Part shown: piece by piece, positions 8,690 through 17,150 of the stretch
Layout: each line of letters starts with the position of its first letter
Numbering within the stretch: position 1 is the first letter of the stretch
DNA from: Streptomyces alboniger
Lineage (GTDB): Bacteria; Actinomycetota; Actinomycetes; Streptomycetales; Streptomycetaceae
Length of the DNA: 64,000 nt
Assembly (NCBI RefSeq): GCF_008704395.1
Contig: NZ_CP023695.1
Location: 1,426,001-1,490,000, forward strand
Direction: 5' to 3'
The notes under the pieces: model-generated
Databases searched by the model: none
Told to the model about the DNA's origin: nothing
Seen by the model: only the letters and a program-made list of their open reading frames with translations
Translations under genes and position numbers: made by a program

Positions 8690-9709
8690 ATGGGCACCGC
8701 CGTCATAGCCAACGCCGGCGCCACCCTCCCCTACCGGTTCACCGGGCTGCGTACGACCTGCACCGCCGTCTGGGCGCTCTCCCTCGCGATGCTCGCCGTG
8801 CTGCTCACCGCCCGCGCCGCGCACTGGATCCACCACCGCGACCAGGCCCGCGCCCATCTCCTCGACCCGGCCGTCGCACCCTTCTACGGCTGTCTGTCGA
8901 TGGCACTGACCGCGGTCGGCGCCGGCACCCTGCTCGTGGGCGCGGACTGGATCGGCACCGGCCCCGCCGTCGCGCTAGACGCCGTGCTGTTCACCCTCGG
9001 CGCCGCCCTCGGGCTCGCCGCGGCCGTCGCCGTCCCGTACCTGATGGTGGTCCGGCACCGCATCACCGCCGACCAGGCCTCGCCCGTGTGGCTGCTGCCC
9101 GTGGTGGCCCCCATGGTGTCGGCCGCCGTCGGCCCGCTGCTCATCCCGCACCTGCCCGCGGGCCAGGCCCAGCAGACCATGCTGTACGCGTGCTGCGCGA
9201 TGTTCGGTCTGAGCCTGCTCGCCACCCTGGTCATGCTGCCGGTGATATTCGCCCGCCTGGTGACCGCGGGCCCGCTGCCGGCCGCGCTCACCCCCACCCT
9301 CTTCCTCGTGCTCGGCCCCCTGGGCCAGTCGACCACCGCCGCAAACAAGTTCGCGGACGCCGCCCCCGGCGTCGTACCCGCCCCGCTCGACCAGGGCTTC
9401 CTCGCCCTCGCCGTGCTCTACGGCGTACCGGTGACGGGCTTCGCCCTCCTGTGGCTGGCACTCGCGCTCGCCATGGTGCGGCGGGCCCGGCGCGGCGGCA
9501 TGGGCTTCGCGATGACCTGGTGGGCGTTCACCTTCCCCGTCGGCACCTGCGTGACGGGCGCGGAGGGCCTCGGCAAGCACACCGGGCTCGCCGTGTTCGA
9601 CTGGCTCGCGGCCGGGCTCTACGTCTTCCTCCTGGCCGCCTGGGCCGTGGCGCTGACCCACACCCTGCGCGGCGTCGTCACCGGCAGGCTGCTCGCAGCG
9701 CCGCGCTGA
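8690..9709 (+). CDS. TDT-family transporter (TehA/Ssu1-like), 5' end probably frameshifted
   Basis: 339 residues from the first in-frame ATG, with about ten hydrophobic segments typical of the tellurite-resistance/dicarboxylate (TDT) family. The usual family N-terminal sequence HLGPNWYASVMGT is encoded upstream in the same frame (from about 8660), but no ATG/GTG/TTG occurs between the stop at 8576 and 8690, and 8690 has no ribosome site. The ATG at 8583 lies in another frame, and one missing base in the C-rich tract 8600-8650 would join them. Either an assembly indel or a real frameshift. The 3' end overlaps the convergent metal-receptor gene by 32 nt. Confidence 0.75.
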   Translation: MGTAVIANAGATLPYRFTGLRTTCTAVWALSLAMLAVLLTARAAHWIHHRDQARAHLLDPAVAPFYGCLSMALTAVGAGTLLVGADWIGTGPAVALDAVLFTLGAALGLAAAVAVPYLMVVRHRITADQASPVWLLPVVAPMVSAAVGPLLIPHLPAGQAQQTMLYACCAMFGLSLLATLVMLPVIFARLVTAGPLPAALTPTLFLVLGPLGQSTTAANKFADAAPGVVPAPLDQGFLALAVLYGVPVTGFALLWLALALAMVRRARRGGMGFAMTWWAFTFPVGTCVTGAEGLGKHTGLAVFDWLAAGLYVFLLAAWAVALTHTLRGVVTGRLLAAPR

Positions 9710-10397
9710 GCACGGCGGGGGCCTCCACCAAGGAGGGCCCGTACCAGGTCAGATGGCGGCCACTGACCAGCGCGACCGGCGTACGCGTCGAGAACGCCTC
9801 GGGGCCGTCCTCACGCGTGAAGCGGTACGGCTCGTCGGGCAGGACCACCAGGTCGAGCTCCGCCGCGCGCAGTTCCTCCACGGGGACGCGCGGATAGCGT
9901 TCGGTGTGTGCGGCGTACGCGTTGTCCACGCCCATCCGGGCGAGCAGGTCCCCCGCGAACGTGTCACGGCCGAGAACCATCCACGGCCGACGCCAGATGG
10001 GGACCGCCGCCCTGAGCCGGACGGACGGGCAGGGCGGGTCCCACCACACCGCCTCCGCCTCCTCCAGCCAGCGCGGCCGCCCGGCCCCGCACGCGGCGAG
10101 GACCCGCCGCAGCTCCCGGAAGGCCTGGTCCAGGGTGCGTACCTCGGTCAGGAGGACCTCGATGCCCGCCGCGCGCAGCTCCGCCAGGTCGGGGGCGCGG
10201 TTCTCCTCCTCGTTGGCGATCACCAGGTCGGGCGCGAGGGCGATGATCCGGGGCACGTCGGGGTTCTTCGTCCCGCCCACGCGGGTGACATCGAGGTCCA
10301 CCGGATGGCTGCACCAGTCGGTGGCCCCGACCAGCACGCCCGGCACGGTCACGGCGACCGCCTCGGTCAGCGACGGCACGAGCGAGACGACCCGCAT
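9678..10397 (-). CDS. Helical-backbone metal receptor, BtuF-like, no signal peptide
   Basis: About 239 residues. It begins directly with the family's first strand (MRVVSLVPSLTEAV) and carries NEEENRAPDLAELRAAGIEV and the WYGPSLVEAP end typical of cobalamin/Fe-siderophore binding folds. There is no signal peptide or lipobox and no transporter gene nearby, so it is likely cytoplasmic. The start is fixed by context: the XRE-cupin stop and this start read TGAGATG (1-nt gap), so the pair is translationally coupled. It may be a ligand-binding partner of that regulator; this is an inference. Confidence 0.82.
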   Translation of the reverse strand: MRVVSLVPSLTEAVAVTVPGVLVGATDWCSHPVDLDVTRVGGTKNPDVPRIIALAPDLVIANEEENRAPDLAELRAAGIEVLLTEVRTLDQAFRELRRVLAACGAGRPRWLEEAEAVWWDPPCPSVRLRAAVPIWRRPWMVLGRDTFAGDLLARMGVDNAYAAHTERYPRVPVEELRAAELDLVVLPDEPYRFTREDGPEAFSTRTPVALVSGRHLTWYGPSLVEAPAVLSAALRAACR

Positions 10398-10398
10398 C

Positions 10399-10974
10399 TC
10401 AGCGCCCCCCGTCGTCCACCGCCTCGATGTGGTCCCCCACGGCGACCACCAGGACCCGCGTGTCCGGCACCGTGGCACGCCAGCGATGGCGCACCCCGCC
10501 GGTGAGGAACAGGCTGTCGCCGCGCCCGAGGCGGTAGGCGCGGCCCTCCGCCTCCATCTCGACGGCGCCCTCGACGACGTACAGCAACTCGTCGTTCCTG
10601 TGCTGGAACTCGCGGCCCTCGTCGTGGTCCCCGATGAATTCCAGGACCTGGAGCTGGTGGTGGCCGCGCGCCAGTTGGCGCACCCGCGCGTCGGGCGTCG
10701 AGGTGTCCAGATCCGTGTCGTCGTCCGCGCGCACCACCTCGACGGTGCGGGCGGGGTCGGCCGCGGCGAGCAGTTCCACGTCGGTGGTGCGCAGGGCGTC
10801 GGCGACGCGCAGGAGGGAGCGCCTGCTGGGCCGGGCGCGTTCGTTCTCGATCTGGCTGAGGAACGGCACGGACAGGCCGCTGCGCTCGGCGACGACGGCG
10901 AGGGTGAGCTCCAGCTGCCGGCGGCGGCGCCGCACGGCCGAGCCCACCCGCAGGGTCTCCTTCTGCTCGTCCAT
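10399..10974 (-). CDS. XRE-family regulator with C-terminal cupin domain
   Basis: 191 residues. HTH_3-type DNA-binding domain at about 10-65 (LTLAVVAERSGLSVPFLSQIE) followed by a cupin_2 barrel at about 105-180 (EFQHRNDELLYVVEGAVEME, then GDSLFLTGGVRHRWRA). This domain order is common in one-component regulators of amine, amino acid and metal-linked pathways. It is the first gene of a two-gene unit with the metal receptor. The histidines in the barrel may bind a metal. Confidence 0.9.
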   Translation of the reverse strand: MDEQKETLRVGSAVRRRRRQLELTLAVVAERSGLSVPFLSQIENERARPSRRSLLRVADALRTTDVELLAAADPARTVEVVRADDDTDLDTSTPDARVRQLARGHHQLQVLEFIGDHDEGREFQHRNDELLYVVEGAVEMEAEGRAYRLGRGDSLFLTGGVRHRWRATVPDTRVLVVAVGDHIEAVDDGGR

Positions 10975-11068
10975 CGCCTCGGCTCCCTTCAGCGCGTCGG
11001 CCCGCTCTCAACCCTGAGGGGTTTTCTGCACCCTACGCATGTTCGCCAAACGGTTCTGCCCCGTTGCC

Positions 11069-11116
11069 CGGATGGCCGGATGCCCGGGTGCGCGGATGGC
11101 CGGATACCCCGGTGCG
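11069..11116. repeat. 24-bp tandem repeat, two copies
   Basis: Two adjacent copies of a unit starting CGGATGGCCGGAT and ending GGTGCG (11069-11092 and 11093-11116), with two mismatches, followed by CGGCCGGCCGG. It lies between the secreted-protein stop and the XRE-cupin promoter. May form a weak stem-loop; no function assigned. Confidence 0.7.
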
Positions 11117-11127
11117 CGGCCGGCCGG

Positions 11128-12117
11128 CTACAGCCTGTGCCAGTACAGCAGCTGCCCGGCCTCCCCGGGTGCGGAACCCTCACGCGGGATGAACAGGCTG
11201 ACGAGCAGGGCGGGCCTGCCCCGCGGATCGGTCAGCAGGGTCGCGGAGGGGTTGGCGAAGGCGCGGCTGCCGCCGTGGGTGCGGACGTCGAGGCTGTCGG
11301 CGCGGCCGCTCACGGGGTCGTAGGCGTACGTGCCCCAGCTGCCGAAGTCCGACCGGCGCCCCTGACCCTCGATGAGGACCACGCGCTCTTTGCCCAGCTC
11401 GACGGGCGACCGGTCGCCGATGTTGCCGCCGGTGCCCCAGGCGCGCACGGCGCGGTCCAGGCGCCGGTCGGGCTCGGCGTGCCAGTGCCGGAAGCCGGTG
11501 AGCGTGGCGCGCAGCTGGCGGTCGGTGTCGCAGCCCGCGCGGTAGTGCCCGGTGAGGTGGACGGTGGCACCGCGCACGGACGTGATGCTCGGGGTCCCCT
11601 CGGCGCAGCGCGAGAGGGTCAGCGGGGCGTCGAAGGACCGGCGGGCGCGCCCGTCGAGCAGCGCCGCCAGGTCCTCGTAGGCACGGACGGCTATGTGGTT
11701 GCGGGGGTCCTTCTCGTACGCGAGGACGTAGCCGCCGCGTCCGTCGTGCGCGAGCGAGGCCTGGTGCGTGCCGGGCCCGAAGTCGTGGCGGCGCTGCCAG
11801 TACCGCAGATCGGCGGAGGTGGCGAGGGCCGCGTGGAAGCGGCCGTCGGACAGGAGCGTGTGGTAGACGGCGAGGTAGCGGCCGTCCTGGGTCTGTTCGA
11901 TCTGCGCGGCGTCCATGGTGCGGCCGGTGTGGTCCCGCGCGCCGTAGCGGTGGCCGTCGGCGGCCGTCACGTCCCCGGCGAGCGCGGTCAGGCGTGCGGT
12001 GCCGGCGGAGGCGGGGGCGGCGTCGGCCCGGGCCAGCTGCGCGAGGAGCAGGGCGGCGGCGAGGGCGAGCACGGCGGCGACGGTGAACAGCGCCGTTCTC
12101 GGCTGCCTTGCGGTCAC
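11128..12117 (-). CDS. Secreted beta-propeller-like protein of unknown function
   Basis: 329 residues. The N-terminus is a signal peptide (about 30 residues, cut probably after ADAAPASA). The mature part has repeats of aromatic/Asp turns (DGRYLAVYHTLLSDGRFHAALATSADLRYW, read in parts, and GGYVLAYEKDPRNH) resembling five-bladed glycosyl-hydrolase family 43-like propellers. I do not see a clear catalytic triad. Standalone gene; its product is probably extracellular. Confidence 0.75.
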   Translation of the reverse strand: MTARQPRTALFTVAAVLALAAALLLAQLARADAAPASAGTARLTALAGDVTAADGHRYGARDHTGRTMDAAQIEQTQDGRYLAVYHTLLSDGRFHAALATSADLRYWQRRHDFGPGTHQASLAHDGRGGYVLAYEKDPRNHIAVRAYEDLAALLDGRARRSFDAPLTLSRCAEGTPSITSVRGATVHLTGHYRAGCDTDRQLRATLTGFRHWHAEPDRRLDRAVRAWGTGGNIGDRSPVELGKERVVLIEGQGRRSDFGSWGTYAYDPVSGRADSLDVRTHGGSRAFANPSATLLTDPRGRPALLVSLFIPREGSAPGEAGQLLYWHRL

Positions 12118-12198
12118 GGGTGGGGTCTCACGTTCAGTTGTCTTTCAGAAGGTGCCCGGTCGAGGCTAAGGAGTCGAGGCCGCCGCGGGAACGCCGAA

Positions 12199-12233
12199 AG
12201 GGGTGGGCTTCGCCACAAGCGAGGCCCACCCCT
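12199..12233 (-). terminator. Terminator of the glycine betaine transporter operon
   Basis: Inverted repeat of 15-bp arms (AGGGGTGGGCTTCGC / GCGAGGCCCACCCCT) with one G-T-type mismatch and a CACAA loop. It begins 24 nt past the stop of the permease-binding protein gene on the minus strand. Confidence 0.8.
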
Positions 12234-12256
12234 CGGGAGACACCGGTCGGCCGGTG

Positions 12257-14872
12257 TTACTTCGCGGCCGTCATCTTCTCCTCGAAGCCCGGGTTCTTCT
12301 TCAGCCAGGCGTCGACGGCCTCGGGCTCATGGCCCTTGCCCGCCTTGTTGATCTCGTTCTCCAGGCCGGCCAGTTCCTTCTCGCTCATCTTGAAGTCCTT
12401 GAGCCACTTCGTGAGCCGCGGGTACTGCTCGGGGAACTGCTTGCTGGAGACCGTGCGGATCGTGTCGCCCCTGCCGAAGGCGGTCTTGGGGTCCTTCAGC
12501 TTGGTCAGCTCGTACTCGTTGTACGCCCAGTGCGGCGACCAGAGCAGGACCGCGACCGGCTCCTTCTTGGCGTACGCCGACTTCAGCTCGGAGAGCATGG
12601 CGGGCGTCGAACCGGAGACGATCTTGTACTCCTTGTCGAGGCCGTAGCCGGGCAGGACCTTGTCCTTGAGCGCCGTCATCACACCCGTGCCGGGTTCGAT
12701 GCCGATGATCTTGCCCTTGAACGTGTCGCCCTTGCCCTTGAGGTCCGCGAGCGACTTCACGTCCTTGACGTAGGACGGGACGGCGACCTCCAGCGACGTC
12801 GGGCTGTACCAGGAGCCCAGGTCCTTGAGGTTCGCCTTGTTCTTCCCCCAGTACTGCTTCTGGGTCGTGGGCAGCCAGGCGTCGAGATCCAGGTCGAGAT
12901 CGCCCTGCGCGAGAGCGGTGTAGACCGGGCCGACGTCGGACGGCGTCAGCTTCATCTTGTAGCCGCGCTTCTCCAGGACGCGCTTCCACAGGTTGGTGAC
13001 GGCGATGTTCTCGTCCCACGCGAAATACGCGGCGTTCAGCGGACGCTTCGCCTCGACGGGGGTGGAGTTCTTCGGCAGCGGGGCCAGCTCGTCGACGACA
13101 CCCGGGTTCTTCTTCAGCCAGGCGCGGACGGCTTCCTGCTGCTTGCCCTTGCCCGCCTTGTTGATCTCCGCCTCCAGACCCGTGAGCTGCTTCTCGCTCA
13201 TCTTGAAGTCCTTCAGCCACTTGGCGACCTGCGGGTTCTCCTCGGAGAAGCCCTTGCGCGCCAGTGTGTGCACGCCGTCGCCCTTGCCCCAGGCGCCCCT
13301 CGGGTCCTTGAGCTTCCTCAGGTCGAAGTCGCTGTACGCCCAGTGCGGCGACCAGAGCGTGGTGACGATCGGTTCCTTCTTGGCGTACGCGCGCTTCAGC
13401 TCGGCCAGCATCGCGGGCGTGGAGCCGTCGACGACCTTGTACTCCTTGTCGAGGCCGTACTCCTTCAGCACCTTGTCCTTGAGCAGCCCCATCATCCCGG
13501 CGCTCGACTCGATGCCGACGATCTTGCCCTTGAACGTGCCGCTCTTGCCCTTGAGGTCCGCCAGCGAGTCGACGCCCTTCACGTACGAGGGCACGGACAG
13601 CTCCAGCGAGGTCGGGCCGAACCACGCGCCCATGTCCTCCAGCTTGGCGCCGTACTTCTTCCAGTACGAGGCGTGCGTCGTCGGCAGCCAGGCGTCGGTC
13701 TGGAAGTCGACGCCGCCCTGGGCGAGCGAGGTGTAGAGGGGGCCCGCCTCAAGCTGCTTGGTCTGCGGCTTGAAGCCGCGCTGCTCCAGGATCTCCTTCC
13801 AGAGGAAGGTGGAGGCCACGCCCTCGTCCCAGGGGATGTAGCCGATGTTGATCCGCGTGCCCTGGCCGACGTTGGTTCCGTCCGTGGCGGCGGCCTCCTC
13901 GGACTTCGAGCCGCCGAAGACGCCCATGCCGCCCGCGACGAGCGCGAGGACGACCACGCCGACGACCGCGACGGCGGCCTGCGGACGGTAGGTCCAGATG
14001 TTCAGGCCCCGCGCGGCCCGCACCTTGGCGGCGGCGCGGCGGCCCAGCGGGGAGACCTGGGTGCCGAGCGAGCTGGTCATCCGGTCCAGGTAGATGGCCA
14101 GGATGACGATGGCGACGCCCGCCTCGGAGCCGAGGCCCACGTTGAGCTGGCCGATGGCCTCGTTGACGTCGGCGCCGAGGCCCTCCGTGCCGACCATGCC
14201 CGCGATGGCGGCCATGGAAAGGCCCAGCATGATGACCTGGTTGACACCGGCCATGATCGTGGGGAGGGCGAGGGGCAGCTGGATGCGGAGCAGGATGTTG
14301 CGCGGCGTGGTGCCGAACGCGTCCGCGGCCTCGACCAGTTCCTTGTCGACCTGGCGGATGCCCAGCTCCGTCATGCGGACGCCGGGGGCGAGGGCGAAGA
14401 TCAGGGTGGCGACGATGCCCGCGGGGGCGCCCATCCCGAAGAAGAGGATGGCGGGGATGAGGTAGATCATCGCCGGCAGCGTCTGCATGAAGTCGAGCAC
14501 CGGGCGGACGATGCCGCTGACCGTGCTCGACCGTGCCGCCCAGATGCCCACGGGCACGGAGATGACGAGCGCGATGATCGTCGAGACGAGCACCAGGGCC
14601 AGCGTCATCATCGCGTGGTCCCACAGCTCCAGCGACACGATGAACGCGAAGCCCGCGAAGGTAAGCACACCGGCGACCACACCGCGCAGCCAGAACGCGA
14701 CGACGGCGAAGATGCCCGCGAGCAGCAGCGGCTCGGGCGCCTGGAGGACGTCGGCTATGCCGTCGTAGGCGCCCTGGAAGACGGTCTTGAAGAAGTCGAA
14801 CAGCCAGGACATGTGGCTGAGGAGCCAGTCGACGCTGTCGTTGACCCACTCGCCGAAGGGAATCCTAGGCAC
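12257..14872 (-). CDS. Glycine betaine/proline ABC importer: permease fused to two binding domains
   Basis: 871 residues. The first 300 form an OpuAB/ProW-like permease with multiple membrane segments and the EAA-loop region near NQVIMLGLSMAAIAG. Then follow two OpuAC/ProX-like solute-binding domains (about 325-590 and 605-871). Each has the pattern LxSPHWAY, an aromatic-rich pocket, and ends with WLKDFKMSEK and EINKAGKG. Fusion tethers the receptors to the membrane, as in OpuA-type systems. The start overlaps the ATPase gene stop by 8 nt. Likely role: uptake of compatible solutes in osmotic stress; substrate specificity (betaine, proline, choline) is not resolved. Confidence 0.92.
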   Translation of the reverse strand: MPRIPFGEWVNDSVDWLLSHMSWLFDFFKTVFQGAYDGIADVLQAPEPLLLAGIFAVVAFWLRGVVAGVLTFAGFAFIVSLELWDHAMMTLALVLVSTIIALVISVPVGIWAARSSTVSGIVRPVLDFMQTLPAMIYLIPAILFFGMGAPAGIVATLIFALAPGVRMTELGIRQVDKELVEAADAFGTTPRNILLRIQLPLALPTIMAGVNQVIMLGLSMAAIAGMVGTEGLGADVNEAIGQLNVGLGSEAGVAIVILAIYLDRMTSSLGTQVSPLGRRAAAKVRAARGLNIWTYRPQAAVAVVGVVVLALVAGGMGVFGGSKSEEAAATDGTNVGQGTRINIGYIPWDEGVASTFLWKEILEQRGFKPQTKQLEAGPLYTSLAQGGVDFQTDAWLPTTHASYWKKYGAKLEDMGAWFGPTSLELSVPSYVKGVDSLADLKGKSGTFKGKIVGIESSAGMMGLLKDKVLKEYGLDKEYKVVDGSTPAMLAELKRAYAKKEPIVTTLWSPHWAYSDFDLRKLKDPRGAWGKGDGVHTLARKGFSEENPQVAKWLKDFKMSEKQLTGLEAEINKAGKGKQQEAVRAWLKKNPGVVDELAPLPKNSTPVEAKRPLNAAYFAWDENIAVTNLWKRVLEKRGYKMKLTPSDVGPVYTALAQGDLDLDLDAWLPTTQKQYWGKNKANLKDLGSWYSPTSLEVAVPSYVKDVKSLADLKGKGDTFKGKIIGIEPGTGVMTALKDKVLPGYGLDKEYKIVSGSTPAMLSELKSAYAKKEPVAVLLWSPHWAYNEYELTKLKDPKTAFGRGDTIRTVSSKQFPEQYPRLTKWLKDFKMSEKELAGLENEINKAGKGHEPEAVDAWLKKNPGFEEKMTAAK

Positions 14873-15935
14873 CGCTGACCACCTTCTCGCTCTCCTGCGG
14901 CTCGTCCTCGGGGCTCATCGGCTCGCCGAGTACGGCCAGCAGCCGCGCCCGCGGCACGACGCCGACGAGCTTGCCGTCCGCGTCGGTCACGGCGACCGGC
15001 ACGACACTGGTGGAGCACGGCGTGAACAGCTCGATGATCGGGGTGTCCGCGGTGACCGTGGCGGGGGCGTCGGCCGGCACGAAGTCGCCCTCCGGCTCGG
15101 CCATGATCGCGCCCGCGGTCAGCACCCGGGAGCGGTCGACGTCCTGGGTGAACGCGGCGACGTAGTCGTTGGCCGGGGTGACCAGGATGTCCTCGGCGTT
15201 GCCGATCTGGACGATGCGGCCGTCGCGCATGACGGCGATCTGGTCGCCCAGACGCATGGCCTCGTTCAGGTCGTGGGTGATGAAGACGATGGTCTTCTTC
15301 AGCCGCTTCTGGAGTTCGAGGAGCTGGTCCTGCATGTCGCGCCGAATCAGCGGGTCGAGCGCGCTGAACGACTCGTCCATCAGGAGCAGGTCGGCGTCGG
15401 TGGCGAGCGCGCGGGCCAGGCCCACGCGCTGCTGCATGCCGCCGGACAGCTCGTCGGGCCAGGACTTCTCCCAGCCCTTGAGGCCGGCCAGCTCCAGCGC
15501 CTCGGTGGCGCGCCTCTCGCGCTCGGCGCGCGGTACGCCCTGCACCTCCAGGCCGTACCCGGCGTTCTCCAGGACGCTGCGGTGCGGGAAGAGCGCGAAG
15601 TGCTGGAAGACCATGCTGATCTTCTTGGAGCGCACCTGGCGCATCTCGCGCGCGCTCAGCTCGGTGAGGTCCTGGCCGTCGAAGCGGACGTGACCGGCCG
15701 TCGGCTCCGACAGCCCGTTGAGCATGCGCAGCAACGTGGACTTGCCTGATCCGGAGAGACCCATGACGACGAAGATCTGGCCCGGCTCGACCGTGAAGGA
15801 GGCGTCGATCACGGCGGCGGTGGTGCCGTCGGCGCGCAGCTCCTCCCGGTCGGCTCCGTGGCGGAGTTTCTCCACCGCGTCGGCGGGTCGTCTGCCGAAC
15901 ACCTTGTACAAATGCTCGGCCTGGAGCCTGGACAC
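14865..15935 (-). CDS. Glycine betaine/proline ABC importer ATPase with CBS region
   Basis: 356 residues. GTG at 15935 has GAGAGG 5 nt upstream and gives the family start SRLQAEHLYKVFG; longer in-frame starts have none. Walker A GLSGSGKST (59-67), signature LSGGMQQR (163-170) and Walker B LLLMDE (183-188) are intact. The C-terminal part (about 250-345) is CBS-like and could act as an ionic-strength/osmotic sensor, as in OpuAA. First gene of the two-gene operon; the promoter must lie in 15936-16155, shared divergently with the exonuclease gene. Confidence 0.92.
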   Translation of the reverse strand: MSRLQAEHLYKVFGRRPADAVEKLRHGADREELRADGTTAAVIDASFTVEPGQIFVVMGLSGSGKSTLLRMLNGLSEPTAGHVRFDGQDLTELSAREMRQVRSKKISMVFQHFALFPHRSVLENAGYGLEVQGVPRAERERRATEALELAGLKGWEKSWPDELSGGMQQRVGLARALATDADLLLMDESFSALDPLIRRDMQDQLLELQKRLKKTIVFITHDLNEAMRLGDQIAVMRDGRIVQIGNAEDILVTPANDYVAAFTQDVDRSRVLTAGAIMAEPEGDFVPADAPATVTADTPIIELFTPCSTSVVPVAVTDADGKLVGVVPRARLLAVLGEPMSPEDEPQESEKVVSGA

Positions 15936-16155
15936 ATACACCTCTCGGGTTGAACCAAGACGGCCCGTCTCCCCCGCCGGCAGGCCGTGGAACGCGATGG
16001 CTTCGGGCCATTTGCCCGATCGAAATGTTGAATCCTCGACTGGGTCGGTTCCGGCGGCGCGCCTGCCCCGCCTCGAAGAAGTCAAACCAAAGAGTGGCCC
16101 AGGTCACTCACTTCGGCTCCGGTGCCGGTCAGGGCCGCTGTCGGCGCCGTGCGGC

Positions 16156-17097
16156 ATGATGCGGACCGTGACTCAGCGAACACGACGGCTCATGCTTCTC
16201 GACACGGCCTCCCTCTACTTCCGGGCCTATTTCGGAGTCCCGGATTCCGTGAAGGCCCCGGACGGCACCTCGGTCAACGCCGTGCGCGGACTGCTCGACT
16301 TCATCGCCCGGCTCGTCCAGGACCACCGCCCGGACGACCTGGTCGCGTGTATGGACGCGGACTGGCGCCCCCACTGGCGGGTGGAGCTGATCCCCTCCTA
16401 CAAGGCGCACCGCGTCGCCGAAGAGGTCGAGCGGGGCCCGGACGCCGAGGAGATCCCCGACACCCTCTCCCCGCAGGTGCCGGTGATCGAGGAGGTCCTG
16501 GACGCGCTCGGCATCGCACGCGTGGGTGTACGGGCGTACGAGGCGGACGACGTCATCGGCACCTTCGCGGGCCGCGCCGCGGGGCCGGTGGACATCGTCA
16601 CCGGCGACCGCGACCTCTACCAGCTGGTCGACGACGAGCGCGGCATCCGCGTCCTCTATCCCTTGAAGGGTGTCGGCACCCTCCAGATCACCGACGAGGC
16701 GTGGCTGCGCGAGAAGTACGGCGTGGACGGCCCCGGCTATGTCGACCTGGCCCTGCTGCGCGGCGACCCGAGCGACGGCCTGCCCGGCGTGCCCGGCATC
16801 GGCGAGAAGACGGCGGCCAAGCTGCTCGACGCCTTCGGTGACCTGGCCGGGATCATGGCCGCGGTCGACGACCCGAAGTCGAAGCTCACTCCCTCGCAGC
16901 GCAGGCGGCTCGACGAGTCCCGGGCGTACGTGGCGGTCGCGCCGAAGGTCGTCCGGGTCGCCGGTGACGTGCCCCTGCCCGAGGTCGACGTGGCGCTGCC
17001 GCGCGAGCCGCGCGACCCGGTGGCCCTCGAGGAGCTGGCCGAGCGGTGGAACCTGGGCGGTTCGCTCCAGCGACTGCTCTCCACCCTCCAGGCCTGA
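16156..17097 (+). CDS. 5'-3' exonuclease, Pol I N-domain/FEN type
   Basis: About 313 residues, matching stand-alone actinobacterial 5'-3' exonucleases. Acidic metal ligands sit in LMLLDTASLYFRAYFG, ACMDADWRPHWR, YEADDVIGT and TGDRDLYQLVD; the helix-hairpin-helix GDPSDGLPGVPGIGEKTA follows. It would remove RNA primers and flaps. The start is uncertain: ATG at 16156 or 16159, or GTG at 16168; none has a good ribosome site. Divergent from the betaine transporter, upstream of the siderophore gene. Confidence 0.9.
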   Translation: MMRTVTQRTRRLMLLDTASLYFRAYFGVPDSVKAPDGTSVNAVRGLLDFIARLVQDHRPDDLVACMDADWRPHWRVELIPSYKAHRVAEEVERGPDAEEIPDTLSPQVPVIEEVLDALGIARVGVRAYEADDVIGTFAGRAAGPVDIVTGDRDLYQLVDDERGIRVLYPLKGVGTLQITDEAWLREKYGVDGPGYVDLALLRGDPSDGLPGVPGIGEKTAAKLLDAFGDLAGIMAAVDDPKSKLTPSQRRRLDESRAYVAVAPKVVRVAGDVPLPEVDVALPREPRDPVALEELAERWNLGGSLQRLLSTLQA

Positions 17098-17101
17098 GAT
17101 G

Positions 17102-17124
17102 TTAGCTTAGGTAAGCCTAACTAA
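17102..17124. promoter_or_regulatory. Iron box (DmdR1/IdeR-type operator) of the siderophore gene
   Basis: A palindromic A/T-rich block in very GC-rich DNA: TTAGCTTAGG centred before TAAGCCTAACTAA. It closely matches the actinobacterial iron box TTAGGTTAGGCTAACCTAA and starts 49 bp before the siderophore-interacting protein ATG. Expected: repression by Fe(II)-DmdR1 when iron is plentiful. Confidence 0.88.
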
Positions 17125-17150
17125 CTATGGATCAGGGGAGGCCGTCGCCG

